DNA of 64,000 nt from Sphingomonas xinjiangensis (GTDB taxonomy: Bacteria; Pseudomonadota; Alphaproteobacteria; Sphingomonadales; Sphingomonadaceae), in assembly GCF_014199255.1 (NCBI RefSeq), contig NZ_JACIJF010000006.1, positions 62,001 to 126,000 of the forward strand. Reading direction: 5' to 3'. A program made the translations under genes and the position numbers. Below the pieces are notes generated by a model. It worked only from the letters and a program-made list of their open reading frames with translations, was not told the origin of the DNA and did no database searches. Below are positions 38,231 through 46,883 of the stretch, one piece after another; position 1 is the stretch's first letter; each line of letters opens with the position of its first letter.

Positions 38231-38336
38231 CTCGCTCCGGCGAAGGCCGAACCGCGATTGCCACGCGGTGGCGACTGCGGTTGTCCTCTCAAGCTTCGTT
38301 GCAGCGCGGCCCTGCCTCAGCCCGGGAACGGGGTAA
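38231..38336. repeat. Degenerate family A repeat remnants
   Basis: CTCCGGCGAAGGCCG (38234-38248) and the AAGCTTCGTTGCAGC plus GGCCCTGCCT region (38290-38312), ending in GGGAACGGGG, match parts of the composite repeat at 40245-40348. The gap between the barrel gene and the thiE-like gene holds nothing else. Confidence 0.45.
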
Positions 38337-38347
38337 AATCAACCCGC

Positions 38348-38878
38348 CTATCCAGCCCAGGCATCAATCCCAGCCCAACCATATACCCCCAAACCACGCA
38401 GCCGCCGCGCGCGCCCCTCGTCCATTCCGCCCAGGGCGATCACCGGCACGGCCACCCCGCGCATCAGCATTCCCAGCCGCACTGGCCTCAACGTTGTCGC
38501 CCCGGGATGCGACCGCGTGGCAAACACCGGCGACACGAATAACAGGTCGGCGCCGGTGCGCAGCCCGGCCACCACCTCGTCCGGCGAATGCGCCGCCCGG
38601 CTGTACCAGCCCCGCACTCGCCGTCGGGTCCCATGCGTGCCATCCTCCCAACGTCCCAGCCGCTGCTCGCCCGCACGCAGCAGCACCAGTCCGCGCCGCC
38701 GGGCCACCTTCGCCACGCGCGCGAACAGCGCCCGCCGCTCGGCCAGCGGCAGGCGATAGTGCCGGAACACCACGCCGCTGCCGTGCGGCAGCCGCTCCAG
38801 CGCCACCCACAAGCGCGCGCCCATGCGCTCGTCGGTCATCAGCCAGAGCCGGGGCGGGGAGGGGTGGCGGGCACGCAT
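38348..38878 (-). CDS. Thiamine-phosphate-synthase-like protein (TenI type)
   Basis: 176 residues from ATG 38878, shorter than ThiE (about 210). The beta/alpha-barrel features are P-R-L-W-L-M-T-D-E-R near the start, V-S-P-V-F-A-T-R-S-H-P-G-A near 125-137, and P-V-I-A-L-G-G-M near 152-159. It lacks a clear phosphate-binding and Mg-binding set of true ThiE (the usual N-D and D-x-x-H residues are not seen), so a TenI-like or salvage role is likely. Its start is only 22 bp from the divergent yggS start. Confidence 0.75.
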   Translation of the reverse strand: MRARHPSPPRLWLMTDERMGARLWVALERLPHGSGVVFRHYRLPLAERRALFARVAKVARRRGLVLLRAGEQRLGRWEDGTHGTRRRVRGWYSRAAHSPDEVVAGLRTGADLLFVSPVFATRSHPGATTLRPVRLGMLMRGVAVPVIALGGMDEGRARRLRGLGVYGWAGIDAWAG

Positions 38879-38887
38879 TCGCCTGCC

Positions 38888-38893
38888 TATAGC
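38888..38893 (+). promoter_or_regulatory. Candidate leaderless -10 element of yggS
   Basis: TATAGC lies 7 bases before the ATG at 38901 and there is no Shine-Dalgarno sequence. Confidence 0.4.
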
Positions 38894-38900
38894 GCACCCC

Positions 38901-39569
38901 ATGCTCACAGACGACGCCAGCCAGCGCCTCACTCAGGTGCGCGACGACATCGCGCACGCCGCACGCATCGCCGACCGTAAGCCAGAGGCGGTGACGCTGA
39001 TCGCGGTCTCGAAGACCCACGACGCCGACGCCATCCGCCCGCTCATCGCAGCGGGCCAGCGCGTGTTCGGCGAGAATCGCGTGCAGGAGGCTGAGGCAAA
39101 ATGGCCCGCGCTGCGCGAGGAAACGCCGGGCATCGAGCTGCATCTGGTCGGCCAGCTTCAATCCAATAAGGCAGAGGAGGCCGTCACGCTGTTCGACGCG
39201 ATCCACTCGGTCGACCGCGAATCGCTGGTCACCGCGCTTGCCAAGGCGATGGACAAGCAAGGTCGGCGGCCGGCCTGTTTCCTTCAGGTGAATATTGGCG
39301 ACGAACCGCAAAAGGGCGGGTGCCCGGTGGCGGAGCTGCCCAAGCTGATCGAACAGGCGCGCGCTGCCGACCTGCCTCTGGCCGGGCTGATGTGCGTGCC
39401 GCCGCTCGAGGTGGAACCCGCCCCTTATTTCGCGCTGCTCGCCAAGCTGGCGCGCGACCATGGCCCGGGCGGGCTCAGCATGGGCATGTCGAGCGACTTT
39501 CCCACGGCCGTGACCATCGGCGCCACCCATGTCCGGGTTGGCTCTGCCCTGTTTGGAGCCCGCGCATGA
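38901..39569 (+). CDS. YggS-family PLP homeostasis protein
   Basis: 222 residues from ATG 38901 (M-L-T-D-D-A-S-Q). PLP lysine K38 in A-V-S-K-T-H, then F-G-E-N-R-V-Q-E near 58-65, H-L-V-G-Q-L-Q-S-N-K near 84-93, and S-M-G-M-S-S-D-F near the C-terminus. Cytoplasmic fold-type III barrel that buffers PLP and vitamin-B6 pools; no known catalytic activity. It overlaps the HAD gene by 4 bp. Confidence 0.92.
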   Translation: MLTDDASQRLTQVRDDIAHAARIADRKPEAVTLIAVSKTHDADAIRPLIAAGQRVFGENRVQEAEAKWPALREETPGIELHLVGQLQSNKAEEAVTLFDAIHSVDRESLVTALAKAMDKQGRRPACFLQVNIGDEPQKGGCPVAELPKLIEQARAADLPLAGLMCVPPLEVEPAPYFALLAKLARDHGPGGLSMGMSSDFPTAVTIGATHVRVGSALFGARA

Positions 39570-40228
39570 AGTTCGACGCCATCATCTTCGACTTCGACGG
39601 CGTGCTGCTGGAAAGCGAAGCCGCCGGCAACCGCCAGATCGCAGCCTATCTCAGCAGCATCGGCCACCCCACCACCCCTGAAGAATCGATGGCCAATTTC
39701 ATGGGCCTGTCGGGCAGCGCGTTCCTTGGCGCCGTCGAGCAGTGGATCGGCCGTCCGATCCCCGACAGCTTCCATGAGGCACGGCGCGCCGAAGACCACC
39801 GCGTGCTGGAAGAAGGCCTGCCCGAGGTCGCCGGCGCGATCCGCTTCCTGCACGATTTGCCGGCCGATCTGCCCCGCGCCATTGCTTCGTCGAGCAGCAC
39901 CGTGTGGATCAGCCGCCACCTAGAGCATCTCGGCGTGCGCGACCTGTTCGGCAACCAGATTTTCAGCGGTCACGAGCATGTCGAGCGCGGCAAGCCCGCG
40001 CCGGACATCTACCTTCATGCCGCACAGGCACTGGGCGTCGACATCGCCCGCTGCGTGATCCTGGAGGATTCCCCCGTCGGCGCAACCGGCGCCGTCGCCT
40101 CGGGCGCACACGTCATTGGCATGTGCGCCGCCACGCACTGTGCCCCCGGCCACGCGGGCCGCCTTCGCGCGCTGGGTGTCCAGGACATCGCCACCAGCTT
40201 CGACGATGTGCGCCGCCTGATCTTCTAA
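39566..40228 (+). CDS. HAD-superfamily hydrolase (phosphoglycolate-phosphatase-like)
   Basis: 220 residues. Motif I is F-D9-F-D11-G-V-L-L, S-S-S-T near 112-115 motif II, K of G-K-P-A-P-D near 141-146 motif III and the I-L-E-D-S-P-V-G-A-T-G-A motif IV near 164-175. A helical cap lies after motif I. It belongs to the beta-PGM/phosphatase-like group; substrate unknown. The ATGA overlap with yggS suggests a two-gene unit. Confidence 0.9.
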   Translation: MKFDAIIFDFDGVLLESEAAGNRQIAAYLSSIGHPTTPEESMANFMGLSGSAFLGAVEQWIGRPIPDSFHEARRAEDHRVLEEGLPEVAGAIRFLHDLPADLPRAIASSSSTVWISRHLEHLGVRDLFGNQIFSGHEHVERGKPAPDIYLHAAQALGVDIARCVILEDSPVGATGAVASGAHVIGMCAATHCAPGHAGRLRALGVQDIATSFDDVRRLIF

Positions 40229-40244
40229 CTCCGACAAGATACCA

Positions 40245-40348
40245 GCCAGTTCCTCGGCGAAAGCCGGGGCCCAGCCGCCTAGTCGTGGCAAGGCGGCCTG
40301 CCGCTTCAAGCTTCGTTGCAGCTGGGCCCCGGCCTTCGCCGGGGAACT
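40245..40348. repeat. Composite family A repeat: two copies in inverted orientation
   Basis: GTTCCTCGGCGAAAGCCGGG...CCCAGC (40249-40275) and its near-exact inverse GCTGGG...GCCGGGGAAC (40320-40346) flank about 44 bp with a CTAGTCG centre. Each arm is itself a palindrome. AAGCTTCGTTGCAGC precedes the right arm and recurs at 38290. It resembles a bacterial interspersed mosaic element and lies between the HAD and ribA ends. Confidence 0.7.
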
Positions 40349-40358
40349 CCGAAACCAC

Positions 40359-41414
40359 CTACAACTGGTGTCCGGTCCGATCCCGCTTCGTCGCCAAATA
40401 CCGTTCGTTATGCGGGTTGGGCGGCAGCTTGTGTTCCACCCGCTCGCGCACCGTGACGCCTGAGGCTTCGAGCGCCGCCACCTTGTCCGGATTGTTCGTC
40501 AACAATCGCACCACCGGCTGCCCCAGCAGCGTCAGCATTCGCCCCGCGATTGCGAAGTTGCGCGCGTCCACCGCGAACCCCAGCCGGGTGTTGGCATCGA
40601 CCGTGTCGAAACCCTGATCCTGCAGCGCATAAGCGCGCAGTTTGTTGATCAGCCCGATTCCGCGCCCTTCCTGGCGCAGATAGAGCAGAACGCCCCATCC
40701 GCTCGCTTGAATCGCGGCAATGGCGGCGCGCAGTTGCGGCCCGCAATCGCATTTCAGGCTGCCGAGCACATCACCGGTCAGGCACTCGCTGTGCAGCCGC
40801 ACCAGCGGCGGCGTACCGTCAGGCTGGCCGATCACCAGCGCGACATGCTCGCCGGGCATCTCGTCGGTGCGGAACGCGACAATCTCGGTATCCTCGGCGC
40901 CTTCCACCGGCAGCCGCGCGCGTCCGACGATGCGCAGGCGGTCCGCATCCTCATGCGCGTCGATGTCGCTCGGCGTGATCGCTTCGGCATCCTCCTGCGC
41001 CAGCACGAAGAACGCCGGCAACAGTCCCGCCACGCGCGCGAGGCGCAGCGCGGCGGCGGACGCTTCGCTCGCCACGTTCGGCATCGCCCGGAACGGACCC
41101 TTCAGCGGTGTCGCGAGGTCGAGCTGCGGGTCGGCCAGCGCAGTACCGGTATCGAAATCCAGCCATGGCACGCGCTCGACCAGCACCGCCCCGTCGGGCG
41201 TCGCCGCGTCGCGCTGGTTGGCCAGCTTCAGCGTCGCCGCACGTCCGGCCGACAACAGCACCGGCGCCCGTCCCTCGGGATCGAACGCGTTCAGCCGCTC
41301 GGCGTCGGCGGTTTCGATCGCCAGCAGCTTGAGGGTGCCGTCACGCCCACGGATCGCCACCGGCCAGCCGCGCCGTAGCGCGTCGACCGCCTGTGCTGCC
41401 GCCCGCGCGCTCAA
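40359..41414 (-). CDS. ribA: GTP cyclohydrolase II with N-terminal extension
   Basis: 351 residues from a proposed TTG at 41414 that overlaps the xthA stop (TTGA). The frame is open to 41585, so the start is uncertain. The C-terminal half (about 150-351) is RibA: zinc cysteines in C-L-T-G-D-V-L-G-S-L-K-C-D-C, then R-Q-E-G-R-G-I-G-L and the catalytic Tyr/Arg region A-Y-A-L-Q-D. It opens GTP for riboflavin. The N-terminal 150 residues (A-A-A-Q-A-V-D-A-L-R-R-G-W-P-V) look like a degenerate RibB-type domain without the acidic metal site. Cotranscribed with xthA. Confidence 0.9.
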   Translation of the reverse strand: MSARAAAQAVDALRRGWPVAIRGRDGTLKLLAIETADAERLNAFDPEGRAPVLLSAGRAATLKLANQRDAATPDGAVLVERVPWLDFDTGTALADPQLDLATPLKGPFRAMPNVASEASAAALRLARVAGLLPAFFVLAQEDAEAITPSDIDAHEDADRLRIVGRARLPVEGAEDTEIVAFRTDEMPGEHVALVIGQPDGTPPLVRLHSECLTGDVLGSLKCDCGPQLRAAIAAIQASGWGVLLYLRQEGRGIGLINKLRAYALQDQGFDTVDANTRLGFAVDARNFAIAGRMLTLLGQPVVRLLTNNPDKVAALEASGVTVRERVEHKLPPNPHNERYLATKRDRTGHQL

Positions 41415-42193
41415 AAGGCGAACTCGGTGATGAGCGGCACATGGTCCGATGGCTTTAGCCAGTCGCGGCACGGTTCGCACACCTTGTGTGCCACGGCCTT
41501 GTCGGCGACTTCGCGGCTCGCCCACATATGGTCGAGCCGCCGCCCGCGGTCGTTCGCATTGCGATCCTTCGAGCGATAGCTCCACCAGGTGAAGCAGCGC
41601 TCGGGCGCGGGAATGAAGCGCCGGCCCAGATCGACCCAGTCATGCGCCGCTTGCAACCGCCCCAGCGCCTCGACTTCGATTGGGGTATGGCTGACCACGC
41701 CGAGCAGCTGCTTGTGGCTCCACACGTCGCATTCCAGCGGCGCGATGTTGAAGTCGCCGGTCAGGATAGTGGGCGTGTCGAGGCTGGCCGACCAGTCAGT
41801 CATCCGCTGGACGAAGTCGAGCTTCTGCCCGAACTTCGGGTTTACCGCACGGTCCGGCACGTCGCCGCCGGCGGGCACATAGACATTCTCCAGCCGCACG
41901 CCGTTCGGCAGCTTTACGCCGACATGCCGCGCTTCCTGGTTCGCTTGCCAGTCGAGCCGATCGTCCTCGATTACCGGCACGCGGGCGATGATCGCCACGC
42001 CGTGGTGCATGCGCTGGCCATGTTTGATGATGTGATCGTAGCCCAGCGCGCGGAAAGCGTCCTCGGGGAAGTCGCCGTCGATCACCTTCGTCTCCTGCAG
42101 GCACAGGATATCGGGCGTCTCTTCGCGCAGGAATTGTTCGACGATGCCGATCCGGAAGCGGACCGAGTTGATGTTCCACGAAGCGATCTTCAC
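41411..42193 (-). CDS. xthA: Exodeoxyribonuclease III
   Basis: 260 residues. S-W-N-I-N-S-V-R near 5-12, C-L-Q-E-T-K near 31-36 (metal Glu), the L-T-G-D-F-N-I-A-P near 143-151, and S-D-H-V-P-L-I-T near 249-256 are the AP-endonuclease signatures. It cuts at abasic sites and has 3'-5' exonuclease activity. The first gene of xthA-ribA. Confidence 0.94.
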   Translation of the reverse strand: MKIASWNINSVRFRIGIVEQFLREETPDILCLQETKVIDGDFPEDAFRALGYDHIIKHGQRMHHGVAIIARVPVIEDDRLDWQANQEARHVGVKLPNGVRLENVYVPAGGDVPDRAVNPKFGQKLDFVQRMTDWSASLDTPTILTGDFNIAPLECDVWSHKQLLGVVSHTPIEVEALGRLQAAHDWVDLGRRFIPAPERCFTWWSYRSKDRNANDRGRRLDHMWASREVADKAVAHKVCEPCRDWLKPSDHVPLITEFAF

Positions 42194-42220
42194 GGCCGCG
42201 ATGTAGCGTTTTTATCGGGC

Positions 42221-42295
42221 GGTGCCAGCCCGCTCCCCAAGCGGCTACCTAGCGGCAGGATCTTGTGGGTGGCCGGGGGCGAGCGGGCTGGCGCC
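42221..42295. repeat. Long inverted repeat between xthA and lolA
   Basis: GGTGCCAGCCCGCTCCCC (42221-42238) and its complement near 42274-42295 (GGGGG-C-GAGCGGGCTGGCGCCC) form a 15+ bp stem over a 35-base middle. The 300-bp gap 42194-42493 holds only this, the terminator below, and no gene. Confidence 0.6.
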
Positions 42296-42312
42296 CAGGC
42301 CAAGCGTGGCGC

Positions 42313-42358
42313 TTAAAAAAGGAAAGGCCCTCGCTCCGGGGGCAATGGAGCGAGGGCC
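42313..42358 (-). terminator. Rho-independent terminator of lolA
   Basis: GGCCCTCGCTCC (42326-42337) pairs exactly with GGAGCGAGGGCC (42347-42358), loop GGGGGCAAT. On the minus strand the stem is followed by TTTCCTTTTTT, a strong intrinsic terminator. It is 135 bp past the lolA stop. Confidence 0.85.
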
Positions 42359-42493
42359 GACCTAGCGTTCGTCACGCAGGCGGGAAATGAGTCGATCTCG
42401 AGCAACAGGGGGAAAATCCCGAGTACCGCCCCACATCCGCAAATATGCTTCTATGCCTGCGAACCTGTCGCCAGCATGAACAATATTCACGAA

Positions 42494-43096
42494 TCAGCGA
42501 TTACGCTGCCGTGGGTCGTTCCAGCGGAACGTTCCGTCAGAAACGGGGGCGTTGAAACGCTGGTTGGACAGCCGGATCGTCGTGCGGTTGTTCTGCGAAT
42601 CGAGCGCCACCCACCCCTGCAGCATCAGCCCCGAAGGACCCGATGCGTTCTTCTGGAAGATCAGCGTGATCCGACCATATTCCGGATGCGCGCGGTCCTG
42701 CACCTCCACTGACACCACGCGCGGATCCCCGGTCGGCAGCACCTTGGCGAACTTCGCGATATCCTTTTTTGGATTGAGCAGCACGCCCAGCGGCGAACTC
42801 CCGATTGGCCAGCGTTCCACCTGCCGCACCTGGTAATCAATGAAGTACAGGCTACGCCCATCGGCGACGATCAGCTGCGGCACGCCCTTTTCATACTGGA
42901 AGCGGATCTTGCCCGGCTGCTTCAGGGTGAGCGTTCCGCCCAGCGTCCGCCCGGTGCGGTCGGTCTGCGCAAACGTCGCCGTCATGCTGCGCACCCCCTG
43001 AAGATGCTGCTGCACCTGGGCCAGCTCTCCCGCAGGCGCGGCGGCGATCAGCGCGGGCGCTGCGAGCAGGGTAAAGGCGAGGGGCCGTGCAAACAC
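42494..43096 (-). CDS. lolA: Outer-membrane lipoprotein carrier LolA
   Basis: 200 residues from a proposed GTG 43096 with GGAG 8 bases upstream; the ORF extends to 43174, but this start gives a proper signal peptide (V-F-A-R-P-L-A-F-T-L-L-A-A-P-A-L-I-A-A-A, cleavage near A-P-A). Then Q-G-V-R-S-M-T-A-T-F-A-Q-T-D-R and the G-T-L-T-L-K-Q-P-G-K-I-R-F-Q-Y segment are LolA marks. It carries lipoproteins across the periplasm to the outer membrane. The ftsK gene upstream may be cotranscribed (88-bp gap). Confidence 0.88.
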   Translation of the reverse strand: MFARPLAFTLLAAPALIAAAPAGELAQVQQHLQGVRSMTATFAQTDRTGRTLGGTLTLKQPGKIRFQYEKGVPQLIVADGRSLYFIDYQVRQVERWPIGSSPLGVLLNPKKDIAKFAKVLPTGDPRVVSVEVQDRAHPEYGRITLIFQKNASGPSGLMLQGWVALDSQNNRTTIRLSNQRFNAPVSDGTFRWNDPRQRNR

Positions 43097-43184
43097 GATT
43101 CGATCTCCGACAAACTGGATGACACCACCTAGGCGGCGCGGCTTGAATGTCCCCTGAACCCGCGCCTGCCCCAAACGATCCGAC

Positions 43185-45545
43185 TCAGTTCAGCGGGCGC
43201 CCATCGGTGTCCATCAGCACTTCGCGGCGACCGACATGGTCGGGGCGCGACACGAGTCCGTCCTTCTCCATCCGCTCGATCAGGCGGGCGGCCGAATTGT
43301 AGCCCACGCGCAGCTGGCGCTGGAGCCACGAGGTCGAAGCCTTCTGGCTCTCCGCCACCAGCTGGCAGGCGCGGCGGTACAGCTGTTCCTCAGGCGTGTC
43401 GTCGCCCTGCGGTCCGCCTTCCAGCGCAAAGCCGCCATCCTCGGGCTCTTCGGTGACCGCGCTGATGTAATCCGGCGTCCCCTGCGAGCGCCAGAAGTCC
43501 GACACCGCCTGCACTTCGTCGTCGCTGACAAACGGCCCGTGCACGCGCAGGATCTGCTTGCCGCCGGCCATGTACAGCATGTCGCCGCGGCCCAGCAGCT
43601 GCTCGGCACCCTGTTCGCCCAGGATGGTGCGCGAATCGATCTTCGAGGTGACATGGAAGCTGATACGGGTCGGCAAATTGGCCTTGATCACGCCGGTGAT
43701 GACGTCGACCGAAGGGCGCTGCGTCGCCATGATCAGGTGGATGCCGGCGGCGCGCGCCTTCTGCGCCAGCCGCTGGATCAGGAATTCGACTTCCTTGCCC
43801 GCCGTCATCATCAGGTCGGCCAGCTCGTCGACGATCACCACGATCAGCGGCAGCGGCTGAAGGTCGAGCGTTTCCTCCTCATAGATCGGGCGCCCGGTGT
43901 CGGGATCATATCCGGTCTGCACCTTGCGGCCGAGCTGCTGGCCCTTGGCCTTGGCCGCGCGCACCTTGTCGTTGAAGCTGGCGAGACTGCGGACATTGAC
44001 GCTCGCCATCATGCGATAGCGGTCCTCCATCTGCTCCACTGCCCATTTGAGCGCGCGCACCGCCTTGGGCGGATCGGTGACGACGTCGGCCAGCAGGTGG
44101 GGGATATCCTTGTACATGCTGAGTTCGAGCATCTTGGGATCGATCATGATCATCCGGCACTGGTCCGGGGTCAGCCGGTACAGCAGCGACAGGATCATGC
44201 AGTTCAGGCCCACCGACTTGCCCGAACCGGTGGTACCCGCGACCAGGAGATGCGGCATCGGCGCCAGGTCGGCGATCACCGGCTCGCCGGCGATGTTCTT
44301 GCCCAGCACCAGCGGCAGGTTCGCGCCCTGATCTTCGAAGCTCTGGCTGCCGATCAGCTCGTGGAGGTTCACCCCTTCGCGCTTCACGTTTGGCAGCTCG
44401 ATGCCGATCACGGTGCGTCCCGGGATCGTGGCGACGCGCGCGGAAATCGCGCTCATGTTGCGGGCGATGTCGTCGGCCAGCTGGATGACGCGGCTCGCCT
44501 TGATCCCGCTGACCGGCTCGAACTCGTACATGGTCACCACCGGGCCCGGGCGGACCTCGACCACCTGACCCCGTACATTGAAGTCGTCGAGCACGCTTTC
44601 CAGCAGCCGTGCATTGCGCTCCAGCGATGCCTTGTCGATGGTCGCGTGCTGGTTGGCCGGCCCCGGCTTCAACAGGTCGAGCGGCGGCAGCGTATAGCTG
44701 TCCTTGAAGTCCAGGCTGGTCTGCTCGGGCGCCAGCCGCGCCTTGGCCGGCGCGGGGGAGGTGCCGCGCTCGGCGATCACCGGCGCGGGACGGTTGTCGG
44801 GCACCACGACCTTGCGCGGCGCGCTCGGCTCCGCGGCGTCAAACAGCGCGCTGGCTTCCGGCAGTTCGGCCACATCCTGCATCGCCGCCCGCTGCTCGGG
44901 TCCCTTCAGCAGCCGCTGCTTGGCCGGGCCGGTCAAGCTGGGGAAGCGGATCGCCCGCTCGGGCAGCGTGAAGTCGAGCGAACGCCACCAGCAGAACAGC
45001 CCGCCGAGCGTCGCCGCCGCGCCGAGCACGCTCCCGGCCCAGAAAGAGACGCTGGGATTGCCGCCCAACCCGATCAGCCAGTCGACGAATCCAGCCACTG
45101 CCAGCCCGATGACTCCGCCCATGCCCGCCGGCAGCCGCCAGTCGATGCCCAGCCACCAGTCGATATGGATCAGCGTCAGCCCCGCCGCGATCAGGCACGC
45201 GCTCAGTGCGGCGCCCCGCAGCATGTGCGCCCACGCCCCCACCGGCCGGTCCAGCCACAGCCGGTTGGTGACGATGAAGCCCACTGGCATCACCAGCAGC
45301 ACCGGCAGTCCCAGCAGCGAATAGAGCAGGTCGGAGGCCCACGCCCCGGTGCTGCCCAGCAGGTTGCGCGCCGGCCCGCCCGACGCGGTGTTCAGCGACG
45401 GGTCCTGCGCATGATAGCTCAGCATCGCGATCATCAGCGCCACCGTCGCCACGAACAGCACCGTGCCGCCGATCAGCGCGGTGCTGCGCAGCACGCCAGC
45501 CTTCATCGTGTCGCGCAACAACGGCGCTTGTGCCCGGGACGCCAT
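43185..45545 (-). CDS. ftsK: DNA translocase FtsK
   Basis: 786 residues, a SpoIIIE/FtsK protein. Four to five helices at the N-terminus (about 22-43, 71-93, 107-125, 140-186), a linker to 300, then the alpha/beta motor with Walker A G-T-T-G-S-G-K-S at 437-444, and the C-terminal winged-helix gamma domain (about 725-786, ending R-R-E-V-L-M-D) that reads KOPS. It pumps chromosome ends through the septum and activates XerCD/dif. GGAGG lies 7 bases before the ATG. Divergent from the UbiH-like gene. Confidence 0.96.
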   Translation of the reverse strand: MASRAQAPLLRDTMKAGVLRSTALIGGTVLFVATVALMIAMLSYHAQDPSLNTASGGPARNLLGSTGAWASDLLYSLLGLPVLLVMPVGFIVTNRLWLDRPVGAWAHMLRGAALSACLIAAGLTLIHIDWWLGIDWRLPAGMGGVIGLAVAGFVDWLIGLGGNPSVSFWAGSVLGAAATLGGLFCWWRSLDFTLPERAIRFPSLTGPAKQRLLKGPEQRAAMQDVAELPEASALFDAAEPSAPRKVVVPDNRPAPVIAERGTSPAPAKARLAPEQTSLDFKDSYTLPPLDLLKPGPANQHATIDKASLERNARLLESVLDDFNVRGQVVEVRPGPVVTMYEFEPVSGIKASRVIQLADDIARNMSAISARVATIPGRTVIGIELPNVKREGVNLHELIGSQSFEDQGANLPLVLGKNIAGEPVIADLAPMPHLLVAGTTGSGKSVGLNCMILSLLYRLTPDQCRMIMIDPKMLELSMYKDIPHLLADVVTDPPKAVRALKWAVEQMEDRYRMMASVNVRSLASFNDKVRAAKAKGQQLGRKVQTGYDPDTGRPIYEEETLDLQPLPLIVVIVDELADLMMTAGKEVEFLIQRLAQKARAAGIHLIMATQRPSVDVITGVIKANLPTRISFHVTSKIDSRTILGEQGAEQLLGRGDMLYMAGGKQILRVHGPFVSDDEVQAVSDFWRSQGTPDYISAVTEEPEDGGFALEGGPQGDDTPEEQLYRRACQLVAESQKASTSWLQRQLRVGYNSAARLIERMEKDGLVSRPDHVGRREVLMDTDGRPLN

Positions 45546-45664
45546 CGCCCAGCCTCCAAATTGTCAGGGTTTGCCCGGATGATCGCGCAAAGGGACTCGC
45601 GCGTCAACTATGGACCTGTTTTGTACCGCTGGCTCCGCGTCGCGAACGGGGGTAGGGCGGGCAT

Positions 45665-46882
45665 ATGGACAGCGCGGACATTCTCATCCTCGGCGGCGGC
45701 TTGGTGGGGAGCGCGCTCGCGGTCGCGCTCGACGCCCATGGAATTTCCTCGATCGTGGTGGATCCGGCCGATCCCGATCTCATCCTCCAGGCTGGCTTTG
45801 ACGGCCGCGCTTCGGCGATCGCCAGCGCGCCGATGCGCATGTTCGAAGCGATCGGCGTGGCCGAGCGGCTTGCGGGCAAGGGTTGCCCGATCCAGGGCAT
45901 CCGCGTCAGCGACGGGCTGGAACCCGGCAAGCTCGACTTCGCGCCTGGCGAGGGCGAGGGCGCGGTCGGCACCATGTTCGAGAACCGCGTGCTGCGCACT
46001 TCCTTGCTGGAGGCCGCCCAGGCCGCGCGGCGCGCCGACATGCGCATGAAGACCCGCACGGTGTCGGTCGAACGCGGCGAATTTGGCGTCACCGCCACTC
46101 TCGATTCGGGTGCCACCGTACGCGCCCAGCTGCTGATCGCCGCCGAAGGCCGCAATTCGCCCATGCGCGAGGCTGCAGGCCTCAAGACCGCGCGCTGGAC
46201 CTATGACCATGCCGCGATGATCGCGACGATGAACCATGCGCGCTCCCATGAGAATATCGCGTTCGAAATCTTCTATCCTGACGGCCCCTTCGCGATCCTG
46301 CCGCTGCCCGACAATGACGAAGGGCATCGTTCGGCGGTGGTGTGGACGGTGCAGGCAGGCGAGGCCGCGGGCTGGATGAAGATCAGCCAGCGCGGCTACC
46401 TCGCCGAAGTCGAGAAGCGCATGGGTGGCTTCCTCGGCCACCTCACGAACCTCTCGGCGCGCTCGAGCTACCCGCTCGGCTTCCACCACGCAGCCTGGAT
46501 CACCGCCGAGCGCCTCGCGCTGGTGGGCGACGCTGCGCACGGCATCCACCCCATTGCCGGCCAAGGCGTCAATGTCGGCTTCCGCGACGTCGCGACGTTG
46601 GTCGAGGTGCTGGTCGACGGCAAGCGCCTGGGGCTCGACTTGGGCGACCCCCAGCTCCTCGCCCGCTATCAGCGCTGGCGCGGGCTCGACACTTTCATGG
46701 TCGCCGCTGCCACCGACGGCCTCACGCGACTGTTCGGCATCCCGGGCAAGACCGCGGCAAACGTCCGCCGCTTCGGCCTGTCGGCGGTCGACAAGCTGCC
46801 GATGCTGAAAAACTGGTTCATGGCCGAAGCCCGCGGCGAAAGCGGCGACGTGCCCAAGCTGCTGCAGGGTTTGACGGTCTAA
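45665..46882 (+). CDS. UbiH/UbiF-type FAD-dependent hydroxylase
   Basis: 405 residues. Rossmann FAD motif G-G-G-L-V-G-S-A-L near 9-17, the D-G motif region V-L-R-T-S-L-L-E, and G-D-A-A-H-G-I-H-P-I-A-G-Q-G-V-N near 288-303 are the UbiH/UbiF/VisC/COQ6 marks. It hydroxylates a ring position in ubiquinone synthesis; which position is not clear from sequence. Monocistronic, with a repeat downstream. Confidence 0.9.
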   Translation: MDSADILILGGGLVGSALAVALDAHGISSIVVDPADPDLILQAGFDGRASAIASAPMRMFEAIGVAERLAGKGCPIQGIRVSDGLEPGKLDFAPGEGEGAVGTMFENRVLRTSLLEAAQAARRADMRMKTRTVSVERGEFGVTATLDSGATVRAQLLIAAEGRNSPMREAAGLKTARWTYDHAAMIATMNHARSHENIAFEIFYPDGPFAILPLPDNDEGHRSAVVWTVQAGEAAGWMKISQRGYLAEVEKRMGGFLGHLTNLSARSSYPLGFHHAAWITAERLALVGDAAHGIHPIAGQGVNVGFRDVATLVEVLVDGKRLGLDLGDPQLLARYQRWRGLDTFMVAAATDGLTRLFGIPGKTAANVRRFGLSAVDKLPMLKNWFMAEARGESGDVPKLLQGLTV

Positions 46883-46883
46883 G

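Noticed and set aside
43236..46049. A 937-codon plus-strand open frame opposite ftsK
   Set aside because: Shadow of a GC-rich gene: its composition (His, Arg, Gly rich) and lack of family features show it follows ftsK third-position bias.
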